A stretch of 64,000 nucleotides of DNA. Origin: Shewanella canadensis. Lineage in GTDB: Bacteria > Pseudomonadota > Gammaproteobacteria > Enterobacterales > Shewanellaceae. Positions 26,679 through 36,400 of this stretch are shown in pieces. A model generated the notes under the pieces. That model did not search any database. It was not told the origin of the DNA and saw nothing but the letters and a program-made list of their open reading frames with translations. Where the stretch lies: the NCBI RefSeq assembly GCF_003966225.1, contig NZ_RXNU01000018.1:1-64000 (forward strand), read 5' to 3'. Position 1 is the first letter of the stretch; every line of letters begins with the position of its first letter. A program made the translations under genes and the position numbers.

Positions 26679-28211
26679 TTATCCATCACATTGGCTCTTT
26701 CCCGATTGATAGCAGCTGGGATCTCGTGGACATACAGCGCCTCTGGAGCAGATCACTCTTGCCTCCGTCTCAATGCCTCGCTCTACCCAGTTGATATTGA
26801 GAATTTTCGCCACGCTCATCAGCTCCTTCTTGATAACCTTAGGTATCGATGCCGAGCCACCGTGAGCCACACATGCCTGTTTCAGCTCCGATGCTATCGA
26901 CAGGGCATCACCACCTTGTGCTTCGATGGCTGGGTTAAGATCTATACCTGCGCAAAGGACATGATTATTACCGGCAAGGTCTTCGACTTTTATCGACTCA
27001 CAGCAATAGATCCTGGGTTCATTTTCAACATTGAGTATCGAGATCTGCGCCGATGTGCCCTCCGTAGGTTCGTTGATCATCCTAAATACCGCCCAATGCT
27101 GACAGGGGTCCTGTACCTGTCTCATATTCCCCCAAGGCAGTGGAATGCCGTTACCGCGATATACCGCTTTCAATTTGCCCGGGGCATAAGCATCAAAGTA
27201 GTGCCAGTGAGGGTAGGGAGATACCACGGTCATTCTGCGCATGGCGACCGAGGCCGATACCCCCAACTGTTTATGAACGTCTATCTCGTAACCGTGGCGA
27301 TCGAGTAACTGCCTGAATGGCACCTTAGGACAGAGTAGGGCACCGGCAAAAAAGCTCGATTCAAAGTCACGCCAGGCATGGAGAATATCTTGCGCATTAA
27401 CGGTCGAAGATTGTGGCACTCCCGAATCCACTTCTGCGCTGATCTGGCTTCGGCCTGTGGTTAACACAGATTTGAGTCCATCTTTGTTGTGCAGTACGCA
27501 ATGGCCTATGTGTACGGCGAGATCGTATTTAAGCCTGATGGGTGTCGTCTTAAGTTGTTCATTGACGTAAATAGTCGATGGTGGCTCGAAGAATGAGGTG
27601 ACGAGTTGACTGGAGGTGACGCCCATCTCATCAACAACATCGTGAGGGGTATCATTGATCCATTTTATTGAGAGCCCCAAACCTTTCGCGATATCCATTA
27701 GATCTTCGACGGCGAGCGGCATACGCTTAAGGCCTATCTCTTCGGCTGCACGTTCGAGATCCGGAAAGTGATTCTGATGGTGCTCCTGATGAGCACGGAT
27801 AAGCAGATGGGCAAATTGACGGCCTGTAATACCGGTCTGAGATAACATCTCAGGTATGGCTATCTGCAAAATATCCTTTGAAAAGAGAAAGCTTGGTTCT
27901 AATGCCATGCCACTTATTCCGCCTCGCCTGCCTTTTTCAGGCGTAATGGCTTGCTCTTCGGGGACATCATCTAAGAACCAATCGACCTCTTTTTGAAACA
28001 CGGCGGCGATGACCGCCATCATGCCTGCGCTGGGTACCCGCTTTCCTCTTTCTATCATAGAAAGGTAGGAGACCGATGGAGCCGAATTGGCATCCACTCG
28101 AACACATCGAGCAGAGAGATCCTCCATCGTCAAATGATTACGCTTTCTTAGGTTTCTTATCTTAGTTCCCAGAAAATGTGATTTTCTCATCAAGCTTTGG
28201 TTATTGCGCAT
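26679..28211 (-). CDS. XRE-type transcriptional regulator with DUF3612 domain
   Basis: This is a 510-residue regulator. The N-terminal helix-turn-helix (about 12-75) reads GTKIRNLRKRNHLTMEDLSARC and SYLSMIERGKRVPSAGMMAV. The following large region matches my recollection of DUF3612, and is related in layout to ScfR/RamB regulators of acetate and short-chain fatty acid metabolism. The C-terminus has a Cys-rich tail (ICSRGAVCPRDPSC), possibly metal binding. The gene is divergent from a malate synthase G-like accessory domain gene, a hint that it senses glyoxylate-shunt or acetyl-CoA status. Confidence 0.75.
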   Translation of the reverse strand: MRNNQSLMRKSHFLGTKIRNLRKRNHLTMEDLSARCVRVDANSAPSVSYLSMIERGKRVPSAGMMAVIAAVFQKEVDWFLDDVPEEQAITPEKGRRGGISGMALEPSFLFSKDILQIAIPEMLSQTGITGRQFAHLLIRAHQEHHQNHFPDLERAAEEIGLKRMPLAVEDLMDIAKGLGLSIKWINDTPHDVVDEMGVTSSQLVTSFFEPPSTIYVNEQLKTTPIRLKYDLAVHIGHCVLHNKDGLKSVLTTGRSQISAEVDSGVPQSSTVNAQDILHAWRDFESSFFAGALLCPKVPFRQLLDRHGYEIDVHKQLGVSASVAMRRMTVVSPYPHWHYFDAYAPGKLKAVYRGNGIPLPWGNMRQVQDPCQHWAVFRMINEPTEGTSAQISILNVENEPRIYCCESIKVEDLAGNNHVLCAGIDLNPAIEAQGGDALSIASELKQACVAHGGSASIPKVIKKELMSVAKILNINWVERGIETEARVICSRGAVCPRDPSCYQSGKSQCDG

Positions 28212-28248
28212 TTTGTAAAATTCACAGTGTAAAATTTTAATTGTGAAA

Positions 28249-28276
28249 TTGTAGTCAAAAATTCGCTAGACTACAA
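28249..28276. promoter_or_regulatory. Candidate operator between the DUF3612 regulator and the MSG-domain gene
   Basis: TTGTAGTC (28249-28256) and GACTACAA (28269-28276) form an exact 8-bp inverted repeat with a 12-nt spacer. A looser pair, TAAAATTCACA near 28217 and TGTGAAATTGTA near 28242, lies next to it. Both are in the shared divergent region and fit autoregulation. Confidence 0.5.
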
Positions 28277-28418
28277 ATTAAGCAATCAGGGAAGAGTATT
28301 TATGTTGAATGTCGAGGCCGGGATAAGAATTTGATATTCAACAAATGTAAAAATATTTTTCTATGCTTTTGTAAGTAATGGAAAATCTAACTTAAGATCG
28401 AGTGAAGAGGATAAGGCT

Positions 28419-28937
28419 ATGGACATTTCAACAAGCAATAGTATTCAAAGTGAGCAGAACTTTAATGACCTTATCAATGCTGAAGTTGTGAATGTGGAGC
28501 TTGTCAAAACTTCACAAAGTGAAACTGCAGTGACCAACGCTAAGCAGTTTCTTGACAGCACATTTCCATTAGCTAAGGGGTCGCATCAGGATGTCAGTAG
28601 TTATGTTGTTTACTACCAGCAGTTGCTGATCTTCTTCACCGACGGTACTCATACCGGTTTGAAAGACCCGAAGCAGTTTGTCGCCTTAAATGGTCATAAG
28701 AGTGAGCCTTCGGCCATCTTGCTGAGAGATAAGGGCACTCATGTAGAGCTGACATTCGATCGTTGTGGTGAGGTTGGCGCTTATGACAGAGCCAATGTGG
28801 AAGACATTCAGATTGAAGGCCACAGATATTGGATAAGCCTGCTCAATGTCGATGCCAAGCGTATGATCGATGGGTCACTGCAAGATCAGATGTTTACAGC
28901 AAAAGATGGATCTGACTACATGTTGAAAGCGGCATAA
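28419..28937 (+). CDS. Stand-alone malate synthase G accessory (alpha/beta) domain protein
   Basis: This 172-residue protein aligns by eye with the accessory alpha/beta domain of malate synthase G. Matching segments include AKQFLDSTFPLAKGSH, the DGTHTGLKDPKQFVA phrase, SAILLRDKGTHVEL and the later NVDAKRMIDGSL region. The catalytic TIM barrel and C-terminal plug, with the Mg2+ and acetyl-CoA catalytic residues, are absent, so it cannot be a malate synthase by itself. It has a ribosome site (AAGG 4 bases before ATG) and a terminator, so it looks like a deliberate gene. It lies opposite a DUF3612 regulator; a sensor or partner role is inference. Confidence 0.7.
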   Translation: MDISTSNSIQSEQNFNDLINAEVVNVELVKTSQSETAVTNAKQFLDSTFPLAKGSHQDVSSYVVYYQQLLIFFTDGTHTGLKDPKQFVALNGHKSEPSAILLRDKGTHVELTFDRCGEVGAYDRANVEDIQIEGHRYWISLLNVDAKRMIDGSLQDQMFTAKDGSDYMLKAA

Positions 28938-28979
28938 GAGTCTAGCCAGATAGGCCCAATGCTAAACAAGATTAGATTA

Positions 28980-29013
28980 AAAAAGGCTGAAAGTGTTCAC
29001 TTTCAGCCTTTTT
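28980..29013. terminator. Bidirectional intrinsic terminator
   Basis: A 16-bp perfect stem (28980-28995 and 28998-29013), A-rich on one side and T-rich on the other, between convergent genes. Confidence 0.9.
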
Positions 29014-29027
29014 CCTGTGACTTCTGT

Positions 29028-29384
29028 TTATTTGCCCCAGATGTTGGCATTTAACTGAGTGTCATCATTCGAGTCTTTGCCCGGTTTATCTGTCGCTCTG
29101 TTATTCGCAGTGCGAAGCGTTTTATCACTGGCTTGATAGCCGTCATCCCTTGGTTTTCTTGCGGGCAAAGGTAATTTATTCATCTTAAGGTAAAGATATT
29201 CAACTTTTTCTCTGGCCCAGAGGGTTTTACGTAGAAATCTTAGACTCGACTTGATACTAGGATCATGTTTAAAGCAGCGCACATCGATGCGGTCCCCAAG
29301 CTCTTCCCAGCCATAATGCTCGACCAGATCAGTGAGTAAATCTTTTAGCTTGATACCGTGAAGCGGATTGTTTGCTTGTGTCAT
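29028..29384 (-). CDS. VF530 family DNA-binding protein (DUF2132)
   Basis: This is a 118-residue protein. Its first 70 residues (NPLHGIKLKDLLTDLVEHYG, then RIDVRCFKHDPSIKSSLRFL) match the VF530/DUF2132 fold, a small helical DNA-binding module. The last 40 residues are polar and probably disordered. The biological role of the family is not known. It is monocistronic, sharing a terminator with the convergent gene. Confidence 0.85.
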   Translation of the reverse strand: MTQANNPLHGIKLKDLLTDLVEHYGWEELGDRIDVRCFKHDPSIKSSLRFLRKTLWAREKVEYLYLKMNKLPLPARKPRDDGYQASDKTLRTANNRATDKPGKDSNDDTQLNANIWGK

Positions 29385-29469
29385 GAGTTCATTGTGTCAA
29401 TTGATATTAAGTTGATTATATCAGCTATTGAGGTGCAATTAACAGGAGGTCGCTATGGTTAACCATGAA

Positions 29470-29493
29470 GAAAAAAGAGGGCGTGAGCCCTCT
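29470..29493 (-). terminator. Intrinsic terminator after the subtilase gene
   Basis: Stem AGAGGGC/GCCCTCT (29476-29482 and 29487-29493), 4-nt loop. On the minus strand it is followed by TTTTTTCTTC. Confidence 0.8.
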
Positions 29494-29522
29494 CTCTATT
29501 TGTTAACCAGGTTAACCAGTGA

Positions 29523-31943
29523 TTATTGGAAGCTTAGCTCCCAAGATTCTATGCTACCTGTATCGCGTCGACCGCTGTCTACCGCTTTTAATTTCCACTC
29601 ACCGGCAGACTCTATGCCTGTAGTATCGACGGTGTAGGTCTGGTTTATGTTATCTGTGCTGCTCCCCGTGTTATCGTGCAAAATGGCCACTTCACCCGTT
29701 GGAGTATGAAGTTCAACCTGTAGATCACCGATATAGGTATGGGTGATGTTAACTGTCACAGATACCGTGCCTGCATCACCACTTCGGCTCACAGATATTG
29801 GACTGCTGATCCCGGCAGCCTTATTGTCCGGGATGGAGTAGCTGTTAGTGTTGGTATAGCTCGCCGCTCCGCCAGTGTTACCCCCCGTTGCTTCCGTATA
29901 GTTAGCGACCAGGTTTACTTCGCTAAATGCGCTATAACCTTGAACCATGACATAGTAAGTTCCGGGTTCAGCCGTGGTGATCGGGCAAGATTCACCGTTA
30001 CCTGTTTTCCATGGACGGCAGTCATAGCTGTTTGAGCTTGGGGCTGCACCATATTGAACATACAGATCGGCATCTCCGCTTCCACCACTCATAGTGAAAC
30101 TCAGATCGGTGGCACCAGCAGGCACATCCAAAGAGAAGTGAAGTTCATCATTCTTCGCTCCGGCTAAGTCAGTTTTAACAACGCCATTTAGTAACTCAGT
30201 TCCACCGGTTCCAGTTCCTGTACCCGGATCGACCGGTCCGTCACAAGAGGCATCGAGATAGGTGTCGGCTGCCACGGCGTTGATTAAGCCGTAACCGGTT
30301 TTATCATCACGGCCCGCCGTTTCAAGATCTTCTGCAGTCGCGTTTAGTGCCGCACGTATTTGGGCTGCACTACACTCTGTGTGATGACTCCAAACTAATG
30401 TTGCCACACCTGAAACATGAGGCGTCGCCATAGAGGTACCGTTATAATATTCATAATCTTCGTTGGCGGTATTAGCAACAGTCACCATTGAACCAACTTG
30501 GGCTTGAAGTGCCTGACCCGTTGCTCTGCCTATCGATACAGATACGATAGCTGCTTCGTTGTTGGTATCGACCAGAAAAGGGTTCTGAAGACCGGGCAGT
30601 GCGGTATTACCATAGACAATGACGGCACTTGCGCCAGCGTTATTACAGGCTCTGACGGCGTCGATCTCAGGATAACTGGCGCCCTGGTTACCGACACGTT
30701 CAACCAGACAAACTTTGTTGCTCATGTCTGTGCAGTTAAAAGTGCTGCCTGACACAGAACACTCGGCAAGCTCGCCCGTAACACTGCCATTAACCGGTGT
30801 TGCCACATGATCGGTACCCGATTTTACGTAACGGTTATGGGGGACAACGCCGTTATCAAAATAAGATTGTCCGCCAATGGTGATATCGGCAAGACGACCT
30901 TCACCCAAGGTGACGGTTGAAAGAATAGCCTCACCCGGGCCTGCAATCTCAACTTGGTTAGTGTATTGAGAAAATGCCGCATGATCTTTGTTGTTATCGA
31001 CCGCCGCAACTGACATTACAGCATCATAAGAGGCTGGATAACTGTGAGTATTATTGCCGTCATTACCTGCTGCGGCGATAAGTAAGACGCCATTATTCTG
31101 ATGAGCGGTTAAGGCATTTTTTTCTGTGGTACTTGAGGCGCTACCACCTAAACTCATGGTCACAACATTGGCGCCGTTGTTGACACAGGTATCGACAGCA
31201 GAAACCAGCGAGGAAGAGTAGCCCCAACCCGCTTCATTAAATACCTTGATCACATGAATATTGGCATTCTGGTTCGGCATGACACCGACAACACCTTCGT
31301 TGTTGGCGATCGCCGCAATTGTACCGGCAACATGAGTACCGTGAGCATTATGGTTGCCCGGCTCAAACCAGTTACCCGTACCTGAGTTATTTGTTCCTGT
31401 GACGTTATTTCCGCTTAAATCATTATGACTACGATCATAACCTGAATCGATAATACAGATTGTTCGATTACCGGCTTGAGAGTCACTGAGGACCGTCGTA
31501 CCTACGTAGGTTTGTCCCCAGGGCGTGGTTTCGCTGAGAAAATGTCGCTGCATATCCTCTTCGACATAGTCAACGTCTCCACGTTTTTTGAGTGCGTCGA
31601 TGCCTGCTTTATCTAATTTCACCGTGTAGCTGTTACTGCGACCAATGCGTTTCATCTCTTTAGCCAAAACGTTGTTCAGCGCCTTATGTTGAGAAAGCAC
31701 CTCATTTTGAGCGGGTTGGTAAGAGAGACCACTGATTTCATCTGCTTGAGATTGAATGCTGCTTAATTCACTGTTTTTAAACTTAACAATATAGCGCTTT
31801 GGCAAAGGCGATGATTGCTTTCTTTCAGATTTCAGTGATTGGAAACCTTGAGTGAATGTGGGAGCGGCTTGAACAGTGGCAGAAATAGCGATAGCTAAAA
31901 CTGACAGGCTCAATGCTGAAGTTGTAAATTGTCTTACTGTCAT
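29523..31943 (-). CDS. Secreted S8 family serine protease (subtilase) with PPC and P domains
   Basis: This is an exported protease of 806 residues. A signal peptide (ending near ATVQA) is followed by an inhibitor I9 propeptide (about 45-130). The S8 catalytic domain has Asp166 (IIDSGYD), His201 (HGTHVAG) and Ser504 (GTSMATPHVSG), all intact. A protease-associated (PA) insert lies at about 345-490. A Pro/Gly/Thr linker leads to a pre-peptidase C-terminal (PPC) domain (about 575-665). A proprotein-convertase P domain (about 690-806) ends the protein. Such layout is typical of extracellular peptidases of marine Alteromonadales. It is monocistronic, with a long AT-rich upstream region. Confidence 0.93.
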   Translation of the reverse strand: MTVRQFTTSALSLSVLAIAISATVQAAPTFTQGFQSLKSERKQSSPLPKRYIVKFKNSELSSIQSQADEISGLSYQPAQNEVLSQHKALNNVLAKEMKRIGRSNSYTVKLDKAGIDALKKRGDVDYVEEDMQRHFLSETTPWGQTYVGTTVLSDSQAGNRTICIIDSGYDRSHNDLSGNNVTGTNNSGTGNWFEPGNHNAHGTHVAGTIAAIANNEGVVGVMPNQNANIHVIKVFNEAGWGYSSSLVSAVDTCVNNGANVVTMSLGGSASSTTEKNALTAHQNNGVLLIAAAGNDGNNTHSYPASYDAVMSVAAVDNNKDHAAFSQYTNQVEIAGPGEAILSTVTLGEGRLADITIGGQSYFDNGVVPHNRYVKSGTDHVATPVNGSVTGELAECSVSGSTFNCTDMSNKVCLVERVGNQGASYPEIDAVRACNNAGASAVIVYGNTALPGLQNPFLVDTNNEAAIVSVSIGRATGQALQAQVGSMVTVANTANEDYEYYNGTSMATPHVSGVATLVWSHHTECSAAQIRAALNATAEDLETAGRDDKTGYGLINAVAADTYLDASCDGPVDPGTGTGTGGTELLNGVVKTDLAGAKNDELHFSLDVPAGATDLSFTMSGGSGDADLYVQYGAAPSSNSYDCRPWKTGNGESCPITTAEPGTYYVMVQGYSAFSEVNLVANYTEATGGNTGGAASYTNTNSYSIPDNKAAGISSPISVSRSGDAGTVSVTVNITHTYIGDLQVELHTPTGEVAILHDNTGSSTDNINQTYTVDTTGIESAGEWKLKAVDSGRRDTGSIESWELSFQ

Positions 31944-32620
31944 AATTGTCTTCCATGTTAATTAGAATTAATCATTATTATTAGGTGGCTTTTCAGATGA
32001 ACATATAAAAAACCGGTTACTCGACAGCGAATGTATCTGGGCGCGAAACACTTGTAAACAGTTTGTTATTTAATTGGGTTGAAAAGGTGTGTCTCTGAGT
32101 AATAAATCCTTTACTGAATAAATATGTCGTTTAAAACGCATTTCACGCGCATGAATCGGGATTTATATCGCATCATTATGCGAGTTAACTCATTGATAAA
32201 TGTTTTGTATATTATTTGTGTTGTATATTTATAGGCGAATCTGTTTGTAGTGGAATCTAATTAAGGCAATGAATATATTGGTAAATAGTTAGAATTTGAA
32301 CTTGGGAATAACTTAGATTTAAAAGTAATAAGGCGTGGGGAAATGAGTGGAGCTGAAATTGAATATTGATTTGTAGAGATCATTTTTCAAAGGGATCGAT
32401 CGCAAAATGTATTGCTAATATTATTTAAGTGAATGAGTTGGACGAGCTAAACTCAGCAACTAAGCTAGAAAACTGACCTATAACACTTTTCTAGATATCT
32501 AAGTTAGACAACGGAGTTATAAAGCTGGGCTAGACATCAGGACTGATGTCCAGCCAGAAGAGTATGCAAACGACCTCGAAATGCAGGCTTCAGCATGTCG
32601 AGAAGTGGCTTGGCTATATG
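31944..32620. other. Long AT-rich intergenic region
   Basis: These 677 bases hold the protease promoter region and the 3' end of the rhodanese transcript. Visible elements are a small hairpin TCGCAT/ATGCGA near 32167, a CTAGAAAA/TTTTCTAG inverted repeat near 32467, and the hairpin at 32528-32555. I find no gene on either strand. Confidence 0.4.
32528..32555 (-). terminator. Hairpin downstream of the rhodanese gene
   Basis: A 12-bp inverted repeat with one mismatch (32528-32539 and 32544-32555) and 4-nt loop, about 65 bases after the rhodanese stop. The T-run is weak. Confidence 0.4.
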
Positions 32621-33019
32621 CTATTTTGTGTGAGCGCTTTTTAGTATTTCATATCCACCGCCATTGTAGCTATTGCTATAACCTTGAGATACTAAGGTAT
32701 CGAAAGCGATTCCACTTCTGCGCCCACTTCTGCAGTAGAGTACGACTGATTTATCTTTGGCTATTTTTCTCTCTTTGAAAGCTGACGCGATCGTCTCAAA
32801 GGGGATGTTAATTGCATTGGGAAGATGACCCGCTTCAAACTCCTCTGCCGTTCGTACATCGACAACCAGAGCGCCCGCATCGATCATATCCCAAGCAACT
32901 TGAGCATCTTTATCGGCGGCCCAGGATAGTTGACTGGCAGTGAGAGATAGAAAAGCGGCAAAGATCATAAAGTATCGCAGTTGAAGGTGCTGCTTTGATA
33001 TTAGTATTTGTTTAAACAC
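32621..33019 (-). CDS. Periplasmic rhodanese-like protein
   Basis: This is a single-domain sulfurtransferase of 132 residues with an export signal (core YFMIFAAFLSLTASQL, cleavage near SWA). The rhodanese fold shows VVDVRTAEEFEAGHLPNAINIP and the active-site loop CRSGRRS with nucleophile Cys96. The start is GTG at 33019, supported by AAGGAAATAGT. It is last in a minus-strand set: membrane fusion protein, RND permease, DUF2892 peptide, rhodanese. With its DUF2892 neighbour it resembles a split version of E. coli YgaP. Confidence 0.85.
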   Translation of the reverse strand: MFKQILISKQHLQLRYFMIFAAFLSLTASQLSWAADKDAQVAWDMIDAGALVVDVRTAEEFEAGHLPNAINIPFETIASAFKERKIAKDKSVVLYCRSGRRSGIAFDTLVSQGYSNSYNGGGYEILKSAHTK

Positions 33020-33127
33020 ACTATTTCCTTTCGTTATTATTATGTTTTAGTTTGAGCCAGTCTACCTTTCCTCTCAGAGCGCCCTATCAGGATGTTTTAA
33101 GGGGCAAGAGTTTACAAATTTGAAAGA

Positions 33128-33346
33128 TCAATTGGCCTTGATTAGAGCCTGTTCAGCCTCGGTTTTTACCCCTAGCTTTTTCATCAGTATAGCGACAGGA
33201 CAGAATCCGGTAAATGCACTTTGAAATAGATTTACGCCAATGAAAACCGTCAGCCAGATAAAATTAGCATGAACCAGGGTCGTTAATACTAATGAGATTA
33301 AAACCATCATTCCGGCAAAAGCCATGATTGCACGTTCTATAGACAT
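33128..33346 (-). CDS. DUF2892 (YgaP-type) small membrane protein
   Basis: This is a 72-residue protein with two transmembrane helices (AIMAFAGMMVLISLVLTTL and FIWLTVFIGVNLFQSAF) and the family GFCP motif. DUF2892 is the membrane tail of YgaP-type rhodaneses. The start at MSIERAIMAF follows a strong AAAGGAGATAACA ribosome site. A longer frame to 33370 lacks such a site. It sits between the RND permease and the rhodanese gene. Confidence 0.85.
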   Translation of the reverse strand: MSIERAIMAFAGMMVLISLVLTTLVHANFIWLTVFIGVNLFQSAFTGFCPVAILMKKLGVKTEAEQALIKAN

Positions 33347-33423
33347 TGTTATCTCCTTTAGCGGAACCAATTTCCGCGTGTTTTGTTAATTGCTACATTG
33401 TTCGTTATCTAATGTGTTAGTTA

Positions 33424-36400
33424 TCAGGCGTGATGTTTTTTCATCACTGCGTAATAGAGAACCGGTATCACGACCAGGGTCAGTAGGGTCGAGATCATGA
33501 TGCCGAAGATTAAACTGATGGCGAGCCCGTTAAAGATAGGGTCATCGATAATAAACAGGGCACCAATCATGGCCGCTAGTGCAGTCAGCATAATCGGCTT
33601 GGCTCTGACGGCACCTGAATGGATCACGGCTTGTTCGAACGGAACCCCCGCGGCGGTTTCCTTGTTGATGAAGTCCACCAACAAGATAGAGTTCCTGACG
33701 ATGATCCCGGCCAGCGCAATCATGCCTATCATGGAGGGTGCGGTAAAATGTGCCCCAAGTAGTGCGTGTCCTGGCATCACCCCTATGACCGTTAAGGGGA
33801 TCGGTGCCATGATGATGAGGGGGACGGTATAGGAGCGGAACTGTCCGACGACAAGCAGATAGATGGCTATCATACCAACGCCATAGGCTATCCCCATATC
33901 ACGGAATGTTTCGTAGGTGATTTTCCATTCGCCATCCCACAGCACCGCGATAGCGTCGAGGCCCGAAGGTTGATTGATAAAGTGTTGCTCGAAACCCAGC
34001 CCATCTTCAGCATCTATCTTGGCCGCCATTTCAAACATGCCATACAAGGGGCTGTCGAACTTTCCAGCCATATCAGCAACCACCATCACCATAGGGATCA
34101 TGTTTTTATGGATAATGGGGGAATCTATCTTGCCCTTTTTGATATTCACAAGTTCAGATACCGGGACTGAATTACCATCTTGTCCCAGTAATTTGAGGTT
34201 TAATACCTGCTCAAGATCGAGTTTGGCTGACTCCTTTAACTGCAATCGGATTGGTGTGGGGCGTTTCTGTTTATCCTTAATCAGGTAGCTCATATCCTGT
34301 CCGCCGACGGAGGTGGAAATGAGGCTGACAATATTTTGATAGGGAACCCCCAAAAGACTCGCTTTACTTCTGTCGATGAACACTTGCCATTTCTGCTGCG
34401 CCGCAGGCAGAAATATATCGATGTCTACGACATCATCAGTCTCATGAAACAGTGCCTGTAACTGGTAAGCCGCTTTTTCACGTATGGCTTCGCTCGGGCC
34501 GTAGACTTCGGCAAGGATCGGTGACCAGACCGGTGGTCCCGGCGGCACTTCAACCACTTTGATGTTGGCATTAAACGGCTTACCTATCGCTTGCAGTGGT
34601 GCTCGGACTGACTGTGCAATGGTATGGCTATCTCTGTCTCTGTGCTTCTTGTCGAGAAGGTTGACTTGAATATCACCAAGCTCTTGAGTCTCTCTCAAGA
34701 AGTAATGTCTGACTAACCCATTGAAATTCATCGGGGCGTTGGTCCCCGCATAGAGCTGATAGTTTTCAACTTCTTCGATCGTACTCAAATAACGCCCGAG
34801 TGCTTGAAGTACACGTTGTGTCTGTTCAACCGGCGTCCCTTCAGGCATATCCACCATTACCTGAAATTCAGATTTATTGTCCAGAGGGAGCATTTTAAGT
34901 ATGACGAGTTGGCCTAGTGGCAATGCCGTGGCTACGCCGATCAAGACAAATATGGCGCCTGCGAGCCCAATTCGAGCCCTGCGTGCCTGCTTGCCCAGAA
35001 CGAAGGGGCCAATAAGTTTGGTAAATAGCCTTAACATCATGTTGTCTTTTTCTGGCTGACCGTTTGTCTCCTCTTTTGTTGAGGCATGAGTTGTGGCATT
35101 AAGAGCTGCGTCTTCAATCGTGCCAGAAGGTGAGCTCCCTTGTTTATGATGTTTAAGTAATTTCCGACTGAGCCAGGGGGTGACGATGAATGCAACGGCT
35201 AAGGAGATCAGCATTCCCATACTTGCATTGATTGGGATCGGCGCCATATAAGGCCCCATTAACCCAGAGACAAAGGCCATAGGTAATAGTGCCGCGATAA
35301 CAGTAAAGGTCGCCAAAATAGTAGGACTTCCGACTTCGTCGACGGCAACGGGGATGAGCTCATTAAAAGATTGTTTGCCCATCGCCATATGGCGGTGAAT
35401 GTTTTCGACCACTACAATGGCATCATCGACCAAAATACCGATAGAGAAGATGAGGGCAAACAGGGATATTCTGTTTAATGTGAAGCCCCAGGCCCAAGAT
35501 GCAAACAGTGTCGATGCTAATGTAATGATAATCGCTATACCCACTACAAGCGCTTCTCTGCCACCCATAGTGAAAAAGACTAAGAGCACGACAGCCGATG
35601 TTGCAAATATCAACTTGAAGATAAGTGTGTTGGCTTTATTCCCAGCCGTTTCACCGTAGTTTCTCGATACCGTAACCTCGACATTGTCGGGAACCAGAAC
35701 ATTTTGAACCTGTTCTATACGTTGTAAGATCTGATCGGCGATATCAACGGCATTTTCACCAGGTTGCTTTCCTATCGCCAGCGTTACTGCTGGATAGATA
35801 TCATTTTTATCTCCATGCCAGACACTTTTTACCGGAATATCGGCTTTTAATGTTATCCGGGCAACATCACTGAGGTAGACGGGGGCGCTTTGTCCGTCGA
35901 TGTCTTGATAAACCGAGATGACGAGTTGTTTGACATCATCAGCCGACTGCAGAAATTGACCGGCTTGAACTTTTATCTCCTGATTGCCCTGCACAAGAGA
36001 AGCAGGCATGGAGATATGATTGTTTGACCTCAGACTCCGGTCTATTGCATCAAAGGTGAGTCCGTAATAGTTCATTTTCATCGGATCGATTCGAACATTA
36101 AGCACGAGTTCGTGCGAGCCTAAGCTAGAGACTTCACGCGTGCCGGGAATACGTTTGAGCTCAGTTTCCAGTCCGTGAGCGACATGGGTCAGCTGTTCTG
36201 CCGAAACAGACGCTTGTTTGGACCATAGGGTTAAGCTAACAATGGGGACATCATCGATTCCACGAGGTTTGATGAGTGGCTCACCCACCCCTGCACCCGA
36301 TGGGAGTTTATCAAGGTTCGAGTAGATCTGATTATATAGCTTAACAATCGCTTCGTTACGTGGGATCCCAACTTCAAAAATTGCGATGATAAGTGCACCG

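Noticed and set aside
29455..29637. 60-codon plus-strand frame with an AGGAGGT ribosome site
   Set aside because: It passes straight through the subtilase terminator and overlaps the subtilase 3' end in antisense; the good ribosome site is probably chance, though it is worth remembering.
32581..32778. 65-codon plus-strand frame overlapping the rhodanese gene
   Set aside because: Antisense shadow of the rhodanese coding sequence.
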